This document shows positions 8,557-18,427 of a DNA stretch of 64,000 nucleotides, in pieces (position 1 is the first letter of the stretch; every line of letters starts with the position of its first letter). A program made the translations under genes and the position numbers. The DNA comes from Flavobacteriales bacterium (GTDB lineage Bacteria; Bacteroidota; Bacteroidia; Flavobacteriales_F; PHOS-HE28). The notes under the pieces were generated by a model. That model did not search any database, was not told where the DNA came from, and worked only from the letters and a program-made list of their open reading frames with translations. The stretch lies in the NCBI GenBank assembly GCA_016719225.1, contig JADKAN010000004.1, positions 578,748 through 642,747 on the forward strand, given 5' to 3'.

Positions 8557-9954
8557 TTAGTAGGCCGTGTTCTGTGGATCCCAGTTGCACCAACCGGCGG
8601 TCCAATCCTGTGTGCCGAAAGCACCACGGAACGTGACCTGTTGGAAGAAAGGGTCGCTCGCATGTCCAGTGAAATCGGCGCCACTTAGCAACGGTGAGCC
8701 ACCGTTCGGTAGCAATACAGGTGCATTCAGGGCTATGGGAGTGGACAAGCCCAGATCGCTCACATTGGGTAGCACGCTATTGCCCCAACCGTTGGTATTG
8801 AACCAGGACGTGATGTCGAACGTGCTTCCGCTAGCGGTTTCCAATGCACTTGGGCAGCCCGCAACAACACAGCCGTGGATCTGTAGGTCGTTGTTCGCAG
8901 CATCGGCCTCGGTCAGCGTTCCGTCCAAGAGGATCCCCGTGGGGTAGCCTGCGAACACCGTGTTGTAAGCGTTGCAACGGCTGTTGCGTCGGATGTGCGC
9001 CGCGCGCTTGAACTGGGTGTTCGGTGTACCGCCGGAAACCGCGTACGGACCGAAGAAGGTGACGTTGCTGAAGATCGGCATGGTGTAAGGTGCTGCGGTG
9101 GAACCACTGGCATCGTTGTCGCTCTCGAAACCATTGCTTCCGCTTTGATCCGCGATGGATGGATCACGAAGTCCGAGGCAGAACTGCCCTTTCCCGCGGA
9201 AACCGTTGTCCGTGTCGAAATCATCGTCCCAACCTCGGAACGCCACGATGTTCCTCACGTTCACCGTTCCACCGAACCACTCATAGCTGTCGTCGCCGCT
9301 GTAGCTCACTTGGATGTGATCGATGGTGGTGCCGCTGCCCACTGCCCCCAAGGTCAGGCCATTGATCTCCTGGTTGGGTTGCAGCGCGATGCCCGGGAAT
9401 TCGATGCGCACGTATTGCATCGTACCGCTGTTGTCCGCGTCGTTCGGGCTGCTGCCACCACCGTAGTACGCATCCGGACCTCCTTCAACGGTCGCTTCAC
9501 CTCCCGGCTGGTTGTTGTTCGCCCGCCCGCAAAGGATGATACCTCCCCAATCCCCGTAATCACGGCTGCCCGCCGCCTGATTGCTGGTGAATACGATCGG
9601 TTGAGTGCTCGTACCCGTCGCGTTGATCTTCGCGCCCCGCTTGATGATCAAGGTGCCTTTGCTGTTCTTGTCCCCTTTGATCACCGTTCCCGGCTCAATG
9701 GTCAGGGTGGCGCCATCCTCCACATAGACGAATCCTTGGAGCAGCCACTGCTTGTTGCTGGTGAAGGTAAAGCTGGCCGACGAAGAGCCTTCCACCTTAT
9801 TGGTGTTGTTGCCGAGGTCGGTGATGGTGAAGGCCGAAGCGGAGGTCGGCGGGGTGATCGGCGCTGTGGGGTCGTCCTTCTTACAGGCTGCCAACGTGAT
9901 CAGGGCAACGCCGAGGAGCGAGCCGAGGATCTGCTTTTTGTTGAGGGAATTCAT
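8557..9954 (-). CDS. Large secreted lipoprotein with predicted right-handed beta-helix, partner of a TonB receptor
   Basis: The 465-residue product begins with a lipoprotein signal (MNSLNKKQILGSLLG... LITLAACKKDD, acylated Cys at about residue 23). I took the ATG at 9954 over an upstream start, which lacks a signal-like N-terminus. The body has DGATLTIEPGTVIKGD, GTLIIKRGAKINATG and PIVFTSNQAAGSRDYGDWGG, a pattern of stacked turns as in beta-helix surface proteins, then a long Gly/Asn/Asp-rich region (DDSYEWFGGTVNVRN, GWDDDFDTDNGFRG). It lies 186 nt downstream of a TonB receptor on the same strand, so the two are probably a receptor plus surface lipoprotein pair. The ligand is unknown. Confidence 0.8.
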   Translation of the reverse strand: MNSLNKKQILGSLLGVALITLAACKKDDPTAPITPPTSASAFTITDLGNNTNKVEGSSSASFTFTSNKQWLLQGFVYVEDGATLTIEPGTVIKGDKNSKGTLIIKRGAKINATGTSTQPIVFTSNQAAGSRDYGDWGGIILCGRANNNQPGGEATVEGGPDAYYGGGSSPNDADNSGTMQYVRIEFPGIALQPNQEINGLTLGAVGSGTTIDHIQVSYSGDDSYEWFGGTVNVRNIVAFRGWDDDFDTDNGFRGKGQFCLGLRDPSIADQSGSNGFESDNDASGSTAAPYTMPIFSNVTFFGPYAVSGGTPNTQFKRAAHIRRNSRCNAYNTVFAGYPTGILLDGTLTEADAANNDLQIHGCVVAGCPSALETASGSTFDITSWFNTNGWGNSVLPNVSDLGLSTPIALNAPVLLPNGGSPLLSGADFTGHASDPFFQQVTFRGAFGTQDWTAGWCNWDPQNTAY

Positions 9955-10140
9955 CTTTCCTTTTGATGTTTTGTTTTTACACCACAAAGGCACCGCTCAC
10001 ATGTTGCTTGAATGTGCGCTGGACTTTACGAGATCGTTCCGTTGCATCACCATGGTGTTAAGCCTGTGCTGGTAAGGGGGAAAGCACGAAAGGCCGACCC
10101 GCTGGTCGACCTTTCATCGCATGGGCGAGATGTGCCTTGG

Positions 10141-12954
10141 TCAAAGGGTGTAGGTCAATCCTCCCGTGATATAGGCACCTCGACGGAAACTGGTGATCAC
10201 CGCGTCCGATCCGCCGATCCGACCATCCGCATTGCTGTCCTGCTGTAATAAGGTGCGTGTGTCCAAGATGTTCTGCAAGCCGAACTTCAAGGCAAAATGT
10301 TCTCCAAGGTCCTTGCCAATAGTGATGTCCAGCCCGTTGGCAGGCATCTCATAAATGTCCGGTGTTCCGAAACTGCCTACGGCGTAAAGACGCTTCCCGA
10401 AGGTGTTGTACATCACATTGAACTGGAATTTCGTAGCGCTATCCGTGTAGAACAAGCCGGCATTCACGACGTATGGACTTTGCCCCATCATCGGCCTGTT
10501 CTGGTCCTGGCCAACTGCATTTGCGCCCAAGGTGACCTTGCTGTTGATCAAGGTGCCGTTGAACAAAATGCCCATACGTTCCAGGATCCTGCTCTTCGTG
10601 AAGGGTGAGAAGGAGCGCCGTAGCTCCACTTCGGCACCGATACTTTGAGCGCTTTGCGCGTTTTTGTAAGTGAAGTTGCGCGTTCCACCCGACCCTGCAC
10701 CCGGAACGAAGAACATTTCAATGGGGTCCGTGAACGATTTACGGAACACCCCAACGCTGAACACCTCGCCCATGTCCGGGTAAATTTCCAAGCGTGCATC
10801 CAGGTTGGCAATGGTCGCCGTGGTGAGTGCCGGATTTCCGTAGAGTACGTTGTTGCTGCTGAAGTCGTAGAAAGAGAAAGGAGCGAGCTCGCGGAATTCA
10901 GGCCGGTTGAGGGTGTTGCTCCAAGCCACGCGTACCAAGGAGCGCTCAGTGATGTTCCAGGATGCATTGACAGAGGGGAGCACATGGGTAAGGGGATTGT
11001 CCACGCGCACTTTTTCGCCGCCGTACGTGGCTCCGTCCAGCTCCTGCCTGTTGTGTTCCACCCGCACCCCGCCGCTTAGCACGAACAACTTCGCCCACCT
11101 CACCGTGGTGCCTGCATAACCCGCGAACAAGGTGTTCGCAGCGGTGTAGCTGTCGCTCGGGTTGGTGCCTTCTTCCAGTTTGAAACCGTCGGTGCCGTTG
11201 ATGTTCGCATCGCTAAAAATGGCATCGAGCGGAAGTGTGGCCAGCGCATTATTGAACTGTCCGGTATTGGCTTTGCGGAAGCTCATCCACCGGGCGCTGA
11301 AATCACGGTCTTTCCGCTCCGCAAGCCCACCCGCACGGACCACGGCGCGGAGGTCGCTGCCCGCTTTGCCCAAGTCCTGCGCTAGTCCCAGTTTGCCGGT
11401 AACGGTGCGTTCGTCCAGATCGCTGTAGAACCGGCCGGCATCAAGCGTGGACGCGGTGGGAGCGATCACCACTTGGAAAGGCGCATCATTTTCGCCGATG
11501 TTCCTAACAGTGCGCACCCGTCGGTAGTCCGGCTCTTTGCCGAGCGCGCGGCCGTAACCCAGCGTCCAATCCACGTGGCTGCGATCCTGCATCAGGTCGT
11601 GTTTGCCTTGGAGCTGCCCTGCATAAAGCGTGCGCTGGGTATAGTGGTATGCGAAGTTGCGCACGTCGAAACCTTCTTCCATGTTCTGTCCGGTCCGAAC
11701 AGTGGTCTGGTTCTGACCAACTTGGTCGAACAGGTTGCGGAACTCCAATTTCGTTCCGGTACCGATCAATGCGCTCCAATTATGCATCACGCCCAAGCGG
11801 GCCGACCGGATGTTCTCTTGGTCGTTGTAGCGGTAAATGGTGTCGTTCTGTTGCGTGGCCGCATCGAATGCATTGTAGTTGTAGTTCTGCGCGACGTAAC
11901 TGCTGCTGGTGTTGGACAGATCGATGGAGGTGACTGTGCCATACTGGTTCTTGGCATCTTCTTTTCCGTACCGGTGTGCTATTAATAGGCCGAAGCGTTG
12001 GTCCGGTCCGGCCATGCGGGATGTTGTGTTCCACGTGTTCGGAAGTTCACGGCCCAAGGTTGACAACCGGCTGGGGTCGTTCACGGTGTTCAAGTGTTCA
12101 GGAAAATCCGAAGGAAGGCTGCGCGACCCATTGTCGAAGCCCAGAAAGTCCGTCTTGCCGGTCTGGTCCATCTGCATGTCGTGGAACGTGGTTCCGCTCC
12201 GGATCCCCGTGCCATAGCTCACTTTTATCTCGTTCCGGCTTGGAACGCCCATCGTGGAAAGTTCGATGATGCCTCCTGCGAATTCACCCGGCAGTTCGGG
12301 TGCTCCGGTCTTGTAGACCATCATCCGGTCAAGGGCCCCGCTTGGCAAAAGATCGAAGCTGAACGCCTTGCGATCAGGCTCCATGCTCGGTGCCGTTACG
12401 CCGTTCAACAGGACGGTGTTGTACCGGTCAGCAAGGCCGCGCACCATCACGAAGCGGTCGCCTTGCAGCGTTACGCCCGGCACCCGCTTCACCACATCAG
12501 CAGCGGTGCGGTCCTGTCCCTTCGCGATCTGTTCGCGACCAACTCCGTTGGCCAATTGGTCGCTGTTGCGTACGGCCAACATCACTGCGCTCTCTGAAGA
12601 TATGCGGCGTTCGCGTATTACCTGTACGGTTTCCATCTCCTGGCCGCCGTCCTGCAAGGGAATGTTCACCTGCACCGTACTACCGGCCGCTACGGAAACC
12701 AGTTTCTCCATATTGGGTCGGCCGACCAAGCTGACCACCAAAGTAATGTCGCCCGGTGGTGTAGTAATGCTGAAATGACCGTCAAGGTCGGTGCTTACCC
12801 CGGCTGAGGTGCCCTTCACAAGCACGTTGGCGAAAGGTTGTGGCTCTGCAGCCCCGTTCTCCATGGCCGTCACCAAACCTTCAATGCGGCCTGGTTGCGC
12901 GGTGAGTGTAGTGACCAGTAGAACGGAGAAGGCCAGCAGTATGGTACGGATCAT
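10141..12954 (-). CDS. TonB-dependent outer-membrane receptor with carboxypeptidase-regulatory-like N-terminus
   Basis: A 937-residue TonB-dependent receptor. Order of parts: signal peptide (MIRTILLAFSVLLVTTLTAQ); a CarboxypepD_reg-like beta-sandwich at about residues 23-110 (FANVLVKGTSAGVSTDLDG); a plug domain at about 120-240 (AADVVKRVPGVTL, VRGLADRYNTVLLNG, DLLPSGALDRMMVYK); and a 22-strand barrel to the C-terminus (ITSFRRGAYITGGLTYTL). The plug motif VRGLADRYNTVLLNGV places it in a subgroup often paired with a surface lipoprotein, as here with the 8557-9954 gene. The substrate cannot be read from the sequence. Confidence 0.93.
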   Translation of the reverse strand: MIRTILLAFSVLLVTTLTAQPGRIEGLVTAMENGAAEPQPFANVLVKGTSAGVSTDLDGHFSITTPPGDITLVVSLVGRPNMEKLVSVAAGSTVQVNIPLQDGGQEMETVQVIRERRISSESAVMLAVRNSDQLANGVGREQIAKGQDRTAADVVKRVPGVTLQGDRFVMVRGLADRYNTVLLNGVTAPSMEPDRKAFSFDLLPSGALDRMMVYKTGAPELPGEFAGGIIELSTMGVPSRNEIKVSYGTGIRSGTTFHDMQMDQTGKTDFLGFDNGSRSLPSDFPEHLNTVNDPSRLSTLGRELPNTWNTTSRMAGPDQRFGLLIAHRYGKEDAKNQYGTVTSIDLSNTSSSYVAQNYNYNAFDAATQQNDTIYRYNDQENIRSARLGVMHNWSALIGTGTKLEFRNLFDQVGQNQTTVRTGQNMEEGFDVRNFAYHYTQRTLYAGQLQGKHDLMQDRSHVDWTLGYGRALGKEPDYRRVRTVRNIGENDAPFQVVIAPTASTLDAGRFYSDLDERTVTGKLGLAQDLGKAGSDLRAVVRAGGLAERKDRDFSARWMSFRKANTGQFNNALATLPLDAIFSDANINGTDGFKLEEGTNPSDSYTAANTLFAGYAGTTVRWAKLFVLSGGVRVEHNRQELDGATYGGEKVRVDNPLTHVLPSVNASWNITERSLVRVAWSNTLNRPEFRELAPFSFYDFSSNNVLYGNPALTTATIANLDARLEIYPDMGEVFSVGVFRKSFTDPIEMFFVPGAGSGGTRNFTYKNAQSAQSIGAEVELRRSFSPFTKSRILERMGILFNGTLINSKVTLGANAVGQDQNRPMMGQSPYVVNAGLFYTDSATKFQFNVMYNTFGKRLYAVGSFGTPDIYEMPANGLDITIGKDLGEHFALKFGLQNILDTRTLLQQDSNADGRIGGSDAVITSFRRGAYITGGLTYTL

Positions 12955-13046
12955 TCGCTTCGTGGCCCAGGACGAAATGCCTGGAACACGGGCGCAAAGG
13001 ACCGGTCCGCTTCTTACCCCCGCCTTGACCCGCGGTTAAGCTTGTG

Positions 13047-13835
13047 TTATGCCTTCATGGTTCCCGCCTTGCGGTCCCGGAAGGTGTGGCCTTTGATCGG
13101 TTCCTCCAAGAACCACCAGTTCGGGACCTCGCCCTTGCCGCCACGTTCCTTCCACATGTCCACCAGATTTTCCTGCAGCACCGCTGTGGCTTCCTCCTTG
13201 TTGTCGCAGACGTGTACGAAGCTTAATTCTTTTTCTCCAATGGTGCCTGCCCCGATCATCTGCTCCAATTGTTCCAACATCGGCGCCCAGTATTTCCTAC
13301 TGTAAAGAATGATGGGGAAACCCTTCACCTTGCCCGTTTGGATCAAGGTGACCGTCTCGAATAGTTCGTCCACAGTGCCTGCACCGCCGGGCATCACCAC
13401 GAAACAGACGCTGTATTTCAGCAACAACACCTTGCGCACGAAGAAATGATCGAAAGTGAGGTCCACGTCCAGGTACGGGTTTGCGTACTGTTCATGCGGC
13501 AGTACGATGTTGCAGCCAACGCTTGTTGCACCCACATCGCGTGCGCCGCGGTTCGCGGCCTCCATTACGCCCGGTCCGCCGCCTGTCATGATGGTGAAGC
13601 CCACCCGGCCGACGCGCCGGGCAAGGGATCGCGTTTCTTCGTAGAACGGATGGTCTTCCTTGAATCGTGCACTGCCGAAGAACGTTACGCAGGGTCCTAC
13701 GAAATGGAGCTTTCGAAAGCCATAAAAGAACTGCTGCGCAATGTGGAGAAGCGTTTTGAATTCTCTCCACCGTGAGCGCGGGCCGCTGAGGAAGCTGAGG
13801 TCGATCTTCGAACGATCGATGTTTTTTGGGGCCAT
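13047..13835 (-). CDS. LOG-family protein (TIGR00730, putative nucleoside-5'-monophosphate phosphoribohydrolase)
   Basis: A Rossmann-fold protein of 262 residues in the TIGR00730/LOG family, whose characterised members release nucleobases from nucleoside monophosphates (cytokinin activation in plants, PpnN in E. coli). The two signature motifs are present: MTGGGPGVMEAANRGA and VVMPGGAGTVDELFE. About 55 residues precede the first core strand (VTFFGSARF), longer than the minimal family form. The C-terminal tail (NWWFLEEPIKGHTFRDRKAG) is unusual for the shorter homologues. No operon partner is evident. The true physiological substrate is unknown. Confidence 0.9.
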   Translation of the reverse strand: MAPKNIDRSKIDLSFLSGPRSRWREFKTLLHIAQQFFYGFRKLHFVGPCVTFFGSARFKEDHPFYEETRSLARRVGRVGFTIMTGGGPGVMEAANRGARDVGATSVGCNIVLPHEQYANPYLDVDLTFDHFFVRKVLLLKYSVCFVVMPGGAGTVDELFETVTLIQTGKVKGFPIILYSRKYWAPMLEQLEQMIGAGTIGEKELSFVHVCDNKEEATAVLQENLVDMWKERGGKGEVPNWWFLEEPIKGHTFRDRKAGTMKA

Positions 13836-13988
13836 GGGGCGAAGGTACCTTGGTACGTTGCGTGGTCACTTTGGTTCCTGCGAAGTTGTCAGGCTTCACC
13901 GGGGAATAAACGAGCTGCATCTTGAACGCATTGCTGGAACAACGAACATTCTGGCAGACCTGACCTGTATATTTTCATGACTATTTGG

Positions 13989-14021
13989 TTTGAACTCAGG
14001 ATCGGACCACGCGTAATTTTG
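13989..14021 (+). promoter_or_regulatory. Bacteroidota-type promoter for the 14026 gene (TTTG, 21 nt, TAATTTTG)
   Basis: TTTG at 13989-13992 and TAATTTTG at 14014-14021 match the -33/-7 consensus (TTTG, 19-21 nt, TAnnTTTG) exactly, with a 21-nt gap. The -7 box ends four bases before the ATG at 14026, so the transcript would start on or beside the start codon. Confidence 0.75.
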
Positions 14022-14025
14022 TGTT

Positions 14026-15558
14026 ATGAAACTCGGAAATACGATAGTGTTGGCGTGCATAGTGGGTTTCGCCTCCCCTGCGGTTTTCAGCCAATCCGCT
14101 TTTGATGCGACTTACGATTTTGGTGACTATGGGTCGCAGATATATTATCCATCTTGCCCGGATGGAGAGGGTGGGTACCGGCTCTTCAGATTTAAAGCGA
14201 CAGAAGGTGGTACACTTGGCGTGGTCGCACTTCATTTGAATGGTGTGGGAACCGAGTTGGATGCAATCGGATATACGGGGCAAGGAATGGGTGGTCCGCA
14301 GCAAGCGTTCCTAATGCCTGATTCCAGCACCGTACTTCGAGCAGATGCTTCCATCCTTAGGATTGATCGATCAGGGGAAATCGTTTCGTTGACGGGCCTG
14401 TTACCTGAACCAGGTCCCGGTTCCACAATGTGCATGGCCCCGGTCAACAATAATATCTGGGTGGCTATTAATGATGTTCAGGACTCTCCCGTCTATCATG
14501 AAGTGTTGAGGGTTCTTGAGATCGGCATGGACGGCTCGGTCCTGCAGCAACGCTCTTTCCACACTCCTTTTCCCCACCTTCAGTCAATATCCATACTGAC
14601 TTTACCGGATTCTGGATTTGTTCTTGCAGGCAAGCTTGTCAATTCTGCAAGTGATAGCATTTTGATCACCTCCTTCAGTAGTGATTTGGATAATAATTGG
14701 AGCAAGTCCGGACAAGTGAGCTTCGGCTCCGTTGCTCCTATCCAACTAACGAATTTGTCCGATAGCTCGTTTGCGGTGATCTGGGATGGGGACTTCGGTG
14801 GTCATGGAGGCTTACTGAAATTGGGAACGGACGGAGAAATGTTGTCATACCAAATGCACAGCATGCCAGAACTTGGTGATGCAGAACCTCTTGCGGATGG
14901 TGGTTGGCTATTCCTGAACGGTTCCGATTTCGACCATTCAGTCATCCGGCACTTTAGCGTTGATGGCGCGCTGTTGGGAAGTGGCACTGTCTCTGGTCAG
15001 TGGCTTGGCCAGATCCACCCTGCTGCTCAACCCGGCTGGTGGGATGTGTTGTCCGGTACCGCGAACGTACAATTGTCCATGGATCATTTCAATTTGCTGG
15101 ATGGCACTTGTCTTGTACCGCCGATCTGGTCGGTTACCATGGAAATAAGCAGTATGGAACTTGTGGATCTTCAGTTGGAAATGGATACCACTTCCATCAC
15201 GTCGGTTCCAATGGGCTGCACTTCCTACCCGGTTAGCCTCACGCGCACTGTTGGGTGCGGCACCGCCGGGATTGAAGAACATGCTGCACGCCCTGCAGCG
15301 CGATGCGAACAGATGATGCACGCTGATGGCGGAAAAATTGCCGTGTTGATCGATATCGCAGCCACTGAGATCCCGAAGGTGCGACTATTGGACGCAATAG
15401 GAAGAGAGCTGCCGCACTCGAGGATGGAATGGAGTACACTTCACGGCAACACGCGCACCTTACGTTTTCAACAACCGCAGGCCAGCGGAATGGCGATCCT
15501 TCAGCTGGAAGGAAAGGAAGGTTCCGTAGGATGCAAGTTGATCCTTGGGTTGGAATAG
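14026..15558 (+). CDS. Secreted protein with T9SS-like C-terminal region, function unknown
   Basis: A 510-residue exported protein. The signal peptide is MKLGNTIVLACIVGFASPAVFSQ. The middle has repeated blade-like segments, each ending with phrases such as DSGFVLAGKLVN, DGGWLFLNGSDFD and GSVLQQRSFHTPF, suggesting a beta-propeller-like fold. The C-terminal 80 residues (IAVLIDIAATEIPKVRLLDA, GRELPHSRMEW, SGMAILQL) resemble a type A T9SS sorting domain but are weaker than those of neighbouring cargo. It resembles the 16604-18169 product in length, start and layout, so the two are probably old paralogues. It is convergent with the 15572-16486 gene, 13 nt apart. Confidence 0.7.
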   Translation: MKLGNTIVLACIVGFASPAVFSQSAFDATYDFGDYGSQIYYPSCPDGEGGYRLFRFKATEGGTLGVVALHLNGVGTELDAIGYTGQGMGGPQQAFLMPDSSTVLRADASILRIDRSGEIVSLTGLLPEPGPGSTMCMAPVNNNIWVAINDVQDSPVYHEVLRVLEIGMDGSVLQQRSFHTPFPHLQSISILTLPDSGFVLAGKLVNSASDSILITSFSSDLDNNWSKSGQVSFGSVAPIQLTNLSDSSFAVIWDGDFGGHGGLLKLGTDGEMLSYQMHSMPELGDAEPLADGGWLFLNGSDFDHSVIRHFSVDGALLGSGTVSGQWLGQIHPAAQPGWWDVLSGTANVQLSMDHFNLLDGTCLVPPIWSVTMEISSMELVDLQLEMDTTSITSVPMGCTSYPVSLTRTVGCGTAGIEEHAARPAARCEQMMHADGGKIAVLIDIAATEIPKVRLLDAIGRELPHSRMEWSTLHGNTRTLRFQQPQASGMAILQLEGKEGSVGCKLILGLE

Positions 15559-15571
15559 AGTTGTGTCTGTA

Positions 15572-16486
15572 CTAAAGCACCACCAAACGCCTTGTCATTA
15601 TTCCCGTGCCGTTAATTTCCAATTGGATAAAGTACACCCCGGCATGACCCAATGTGAATGTTCCTGATGCTGGGATCGAATGTTCCAGCACCAACCGTCC
15701 ACTGCTATCCAACAATCGTACATGTGCATCCACCATCCCCGGCGTTAACGTGATCGAAATGTGCTGACCTGCGAACACTATGGAAGGCGAAACGGTGAAG
15801 CCTTCATTCCCGCCAAGTTCCTGAACTGCCGTTACGAGTCCACACTGCGGATATTGTGGGTTCAACCAAGAAATTGGCGGCGGAGGTGGTGGTTCCGGCA
15901 TTGGGAAAATATTCTCCTCGTAACAACGAAGGCCATTGTAAGTCTCACCATCGCACGCAGCATAGATCCATGTGAAAGGCGCTGAACCGCCGAGCTGCTC
16001 CGTGATCACACCACCCAATGGGCAGAACAACTCCCATTGTCGTGAGCTTTGGTCAACGGTGAGCGTGCGCAAGGAAACGCCTCCAATGATCACATGGCCG
16101 GTATCCGAAACGGCCCAATCCAATGTGTCCCTGAACGCATCCTGGCTGATCGGTGTGGACCATGTATCGCCCGGAACGGCATTCCAACGGAACAACAGTT
16201 GGTATTGCTGGAGGTCCTCATTGAAGTAGTACATGGAGTCGTTCGATACGCTGAAGTAATGAACGACTTCGTAGCAGCCGAACCAGCCTGAAGCAGTGGT
16301 GACCTTGCTGCACAGCCTGCCGTTGACCACGGTGTCGGAGAGCACCTGCAATACGGCTATAGTGCTATCGGGCCCGCAGCAGCTGCCTTGCGTGTAGGTC
16401 CATTGTGATCCGATCGGAGCGAACGGCGTTTGCCCATGCGAAGTGAAGTAAAAGAGGAGCGGAAGTATGAGCAGTGCGGTTCTCAT
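15572..16486 (-). CDS. Secreted T9SS (type A sorting domain) protein, function unknown
   Basis: A 304-residue exported protein. Signal peptide MRTALLILPLLFYFTSHGQ is followed by a domain with FAPIGSQWTYTQGSCCGPD, LLFRWNAVPGDTWSTPI, LRTLTVDQSSRQWELF and NGLRCYEENIFP. The C-terminal approximately 80 residues form a type A sorting domain (VSPSIVFAGQHISITL, AHVRLLDSSGRLVLEH, GVYFIQLEINGTGIMTRRLV), which directs export through the T9SS and attachment at the cell surface. A proline-rich run (PEPPPPPPISWLNP) links the domains. The 57814-58686 product shares this architecture and several motifs (NAVPGDxW, LRCY), so the two are paralogues 42 kb apart. Confidence 0.8.
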   Translation of the reverse strand: MRTALLILPLLFYFTSHGQTPFAPIGSQWTYTQGSCCGPDSTIAVLQVLSDTVVNGRLCSKVTTASGWFGCYEVVHYFSVSNDSMYYFNEDLQQYQLLFRWNAVPGDTWSTPISQDAFRDTLDWAVSDTGHVIIGGVSLRTLTVDQSSRQWELFCPLGGVITEQLGGSAPFTWIYAACDGETYNGLRCYEENIFPMPEPPPPPPISWLNPQYPQCGLVTAVQELGGNEGFTVSPSIVFAGQHISITLTPGMVDAHVRLLDSSGRLVLEHSIPASGTFTLGHAGVYFIQLEINGTGIMTRRLVVL

Positions 16487-16603
16487 GGTCCATGGTGTGT
16501 GTGAATGTACACGCTCAGACAGCGGGAATGGGCTGAACGCTGTCTACTGTTCAACGACCGCTAGCTTTCCTTCTTTGTTCCTGGTCCTCTAATTTGCCCA
16601 TCC

Positions 16604-18169
16604 ATGACACGCTTTACACCTTTGACCTGCATCGTCCTGCTCACGACCTTACACGGTGGCGGCGTGCAGGCGCAGGTCGTGTATGGAGCGCATTATGACG
16701 TGGGTTACAACAACGTTTCGTGGGTGCGCGGTGTTGCTGACGGCAATGGCGGGCTTGTGATCAGTGCCCGGCCTATTGGCGACTCCGTGAATTTGTTCGC
16801 AAGTTCGATCCTTCACACGGACAACTTGGGGGAGGTTGCCAGCTTGATCTGCTACAACGATGGCGGCTCCGATCTGATCACTTGCATGGAAAGGGCCAAC
16901 AACGGGGACGTGGTCACGGGTTCGCTCACCTCCGGCCACTTCGACCAGCCCGAGGCGACGGACATCATGCTTAGGAGGATCAAGCCGGATGGGACAGTGG
17001 CCTGGGCGAAAGCATATGCGGTAGTTGGTCAATACCACGCGGACCTATACGACATCGTTCAAACGCCATCCGGCTCTTTCATCGGTCTGGGCTCCTTTTC
17101 ACAGGATGGAGGAGATGCCAAGCCACTTCTGTTCGGATTCACGGGTGCGGGGGAAGTGCTTTGGTCAAATGGTCTCCATACAGCCAATGGAAGCCTTCAA
17201 TCCCTTTCGCTTACCCTCGATCCTGCGGGCGGAGTGATCGCCACAGGACGGTTCGCGGATACGCCGAACAGCACGAAGATGTTGGTGATCCGTGCGGATA
17301 CCACGGGCGTTATCAATTGGTCGCACTGGTATGGTTCAACAGGCTTTAACGAGGCCTCTACGGTGCTGATCAGACCCGGCGGCGGATTGGCCATCTTGGG
17401 CAGTTTACAAGGTGCCAATGGAGCAGAAGGCGCGGTGGTCCGCACCGGACCGGATGGTATGCCGATCTCTATGTTCGGTTGGGGGAGTCATATTCAGAAC
17501 GGGCATGTTTTCAATGATGGTTCCGTGATGGTCCTGTGCGGGGGTTACGACGCGGGAACCGCGATCGCGCGCATTGATACCAATAATACCATCCAATGGT
17601 CCACGTTGTTGAGCGCCACGCCATGGGGCGATCTGGTGCCTTTCGTAGGAGGTACACGCTTCGCGTATATCTCATCGGAAATGTTCAGTGACGTCACCGT
17701 GAACACGTTCACTGACCAATGCGAAACCTGTAACGCGGACCCGGTTCCTTTCACCGTGGTCACTACGACCTGGGCGGCTGATGGCTCCCCGGATGTGTAT
17801 GCGCTCCCGGTGAACATGGCGAGCACCGATCTATTCATGGTGCCGACACCTGTGAACGCCAATATGTCGCCGGAATGCATGTTGGTGGTGGGCGTGCAAC
17901 AACACGTCAAACCTGATATGGCTGCATTGAAGTGCGCTTTCACTCCGTCAAACAACGAGTTATCATTGGAGGGTGCGATGCTCTCCGGTCGATCGATCGT
18001 TGTCAGCGATATGCTAGGCCGTCTATTGTTTCCGAATGTCGCTGTCGTGGTTCAGCCAAATGAACGGTCCATCCGAACGCCACTGCCGGTCTATTTGGTG
18101 CCCGGCTATTACTTGGCTAAAGTGCTCCCAGGAGATGCTGTATGTGTATTCGTGGTCCCTCCCCAATAG
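16604..18169 (+). CDS. Secreted protein with T9SS-like C-terminal domain, function unknown
   Basis: A 521-residue exported protein, paralogue-like to 14026-15558. Signal peptide MTRFTPLTCIVLLTTLHGGGVQAQ; then blade-like repeats with GNGGLVISARP, NGDVVTGSLTSG, PSGSFIGLGSFSQDG, DPAGGVIATGRF and RPGGGLAILGSL. Such D/P-x-G-G-x-hydrophobic-x-x-G units are common in secreted Bacteroidota propeller proteins. The C-terminal 70 residues (NNELSLEGAMLSGRSIVVSD, MLGRLLFPNVAV, LVPGYYLAKVL) resemble a T9SS sorting domain. TAATTTG ends seven bases before the ATG, resembling a -7 box one base short. No function can be assigned. Confidence 0.72.
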   Translation: MTRFTPLTCIVLLTTLHGGGVQAQVVYGAHYDVGYNNVSWVRGVADGNGGLVISARPIGDSVNLFASSILHTDNLGEVASLICYNDGGSDLITCMERANNGDVVTGSLTSGHFDQPEATDIMLRRIKPDGTVAWAKAYAVVGQYHADLYDIVQTPSGSFIGLGSFSQDGGDAKPLLFGFTGAGEVLWSNGLHTANGSLQSLSLTLDPAGGVIATGRFADTPNSTKMLVIRADTTGVINWSHWYGSTGFNEASTVLIRPGGGLAILGSLQGANGAEGAVVRTGPDGMPISMFGWGSHIQNGHVFNDGSVMVLCGGYDAGTAIARIDTNNTIQWSTLLSATPWGDLVPFVGGTRFAYISSEMFSDVTVNTFTDQCETCNADPVPFTVVTTTWAADGSPDVYALPVNMASTDLFMVPTPVNANMSPECMLVVGVQQHVKPDMAALKCAFTPSNNELSLEGAMLSGRSIVVSDMLGRLLFPNVAVVVQPNERSIRTPLPVYLVPGYYLAKVLPGDAVCVFVVPPQ

Positions 18170-18427
18170 GAATCAGCGGACCATTCATATTCGGCCTGTC
18201 GATCTTGGATTCCCTTCTAAAAAGTGGCAGGATGGAACGGTAGGCTGGAAGATTCTCCGTTGCTGTCCCTGATGTGTTCATGGGTTCGCAAAACGCGGAA
18301 TTGTGCGGTTCAGCTTTTGTCCGGATGAAAGGCAACAGGTGGCTCATCTTGATAGCGAAGATCCAAGCGATGTGGTTCTTGTGCCAAAGGCATCGATCTT
18401 CTACACGCTGCTCCCCTGCCCTTTAAT
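18170..18427. other. Intergenic stretch between convergent genes, no feature seen
   Basis: 258 bases between the 16604 gene and the mfd stop. I see no hairpin with a T tract, no promoter match and no convincing short gene; the small open frames here lack coding character. Confidence 0.4.
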
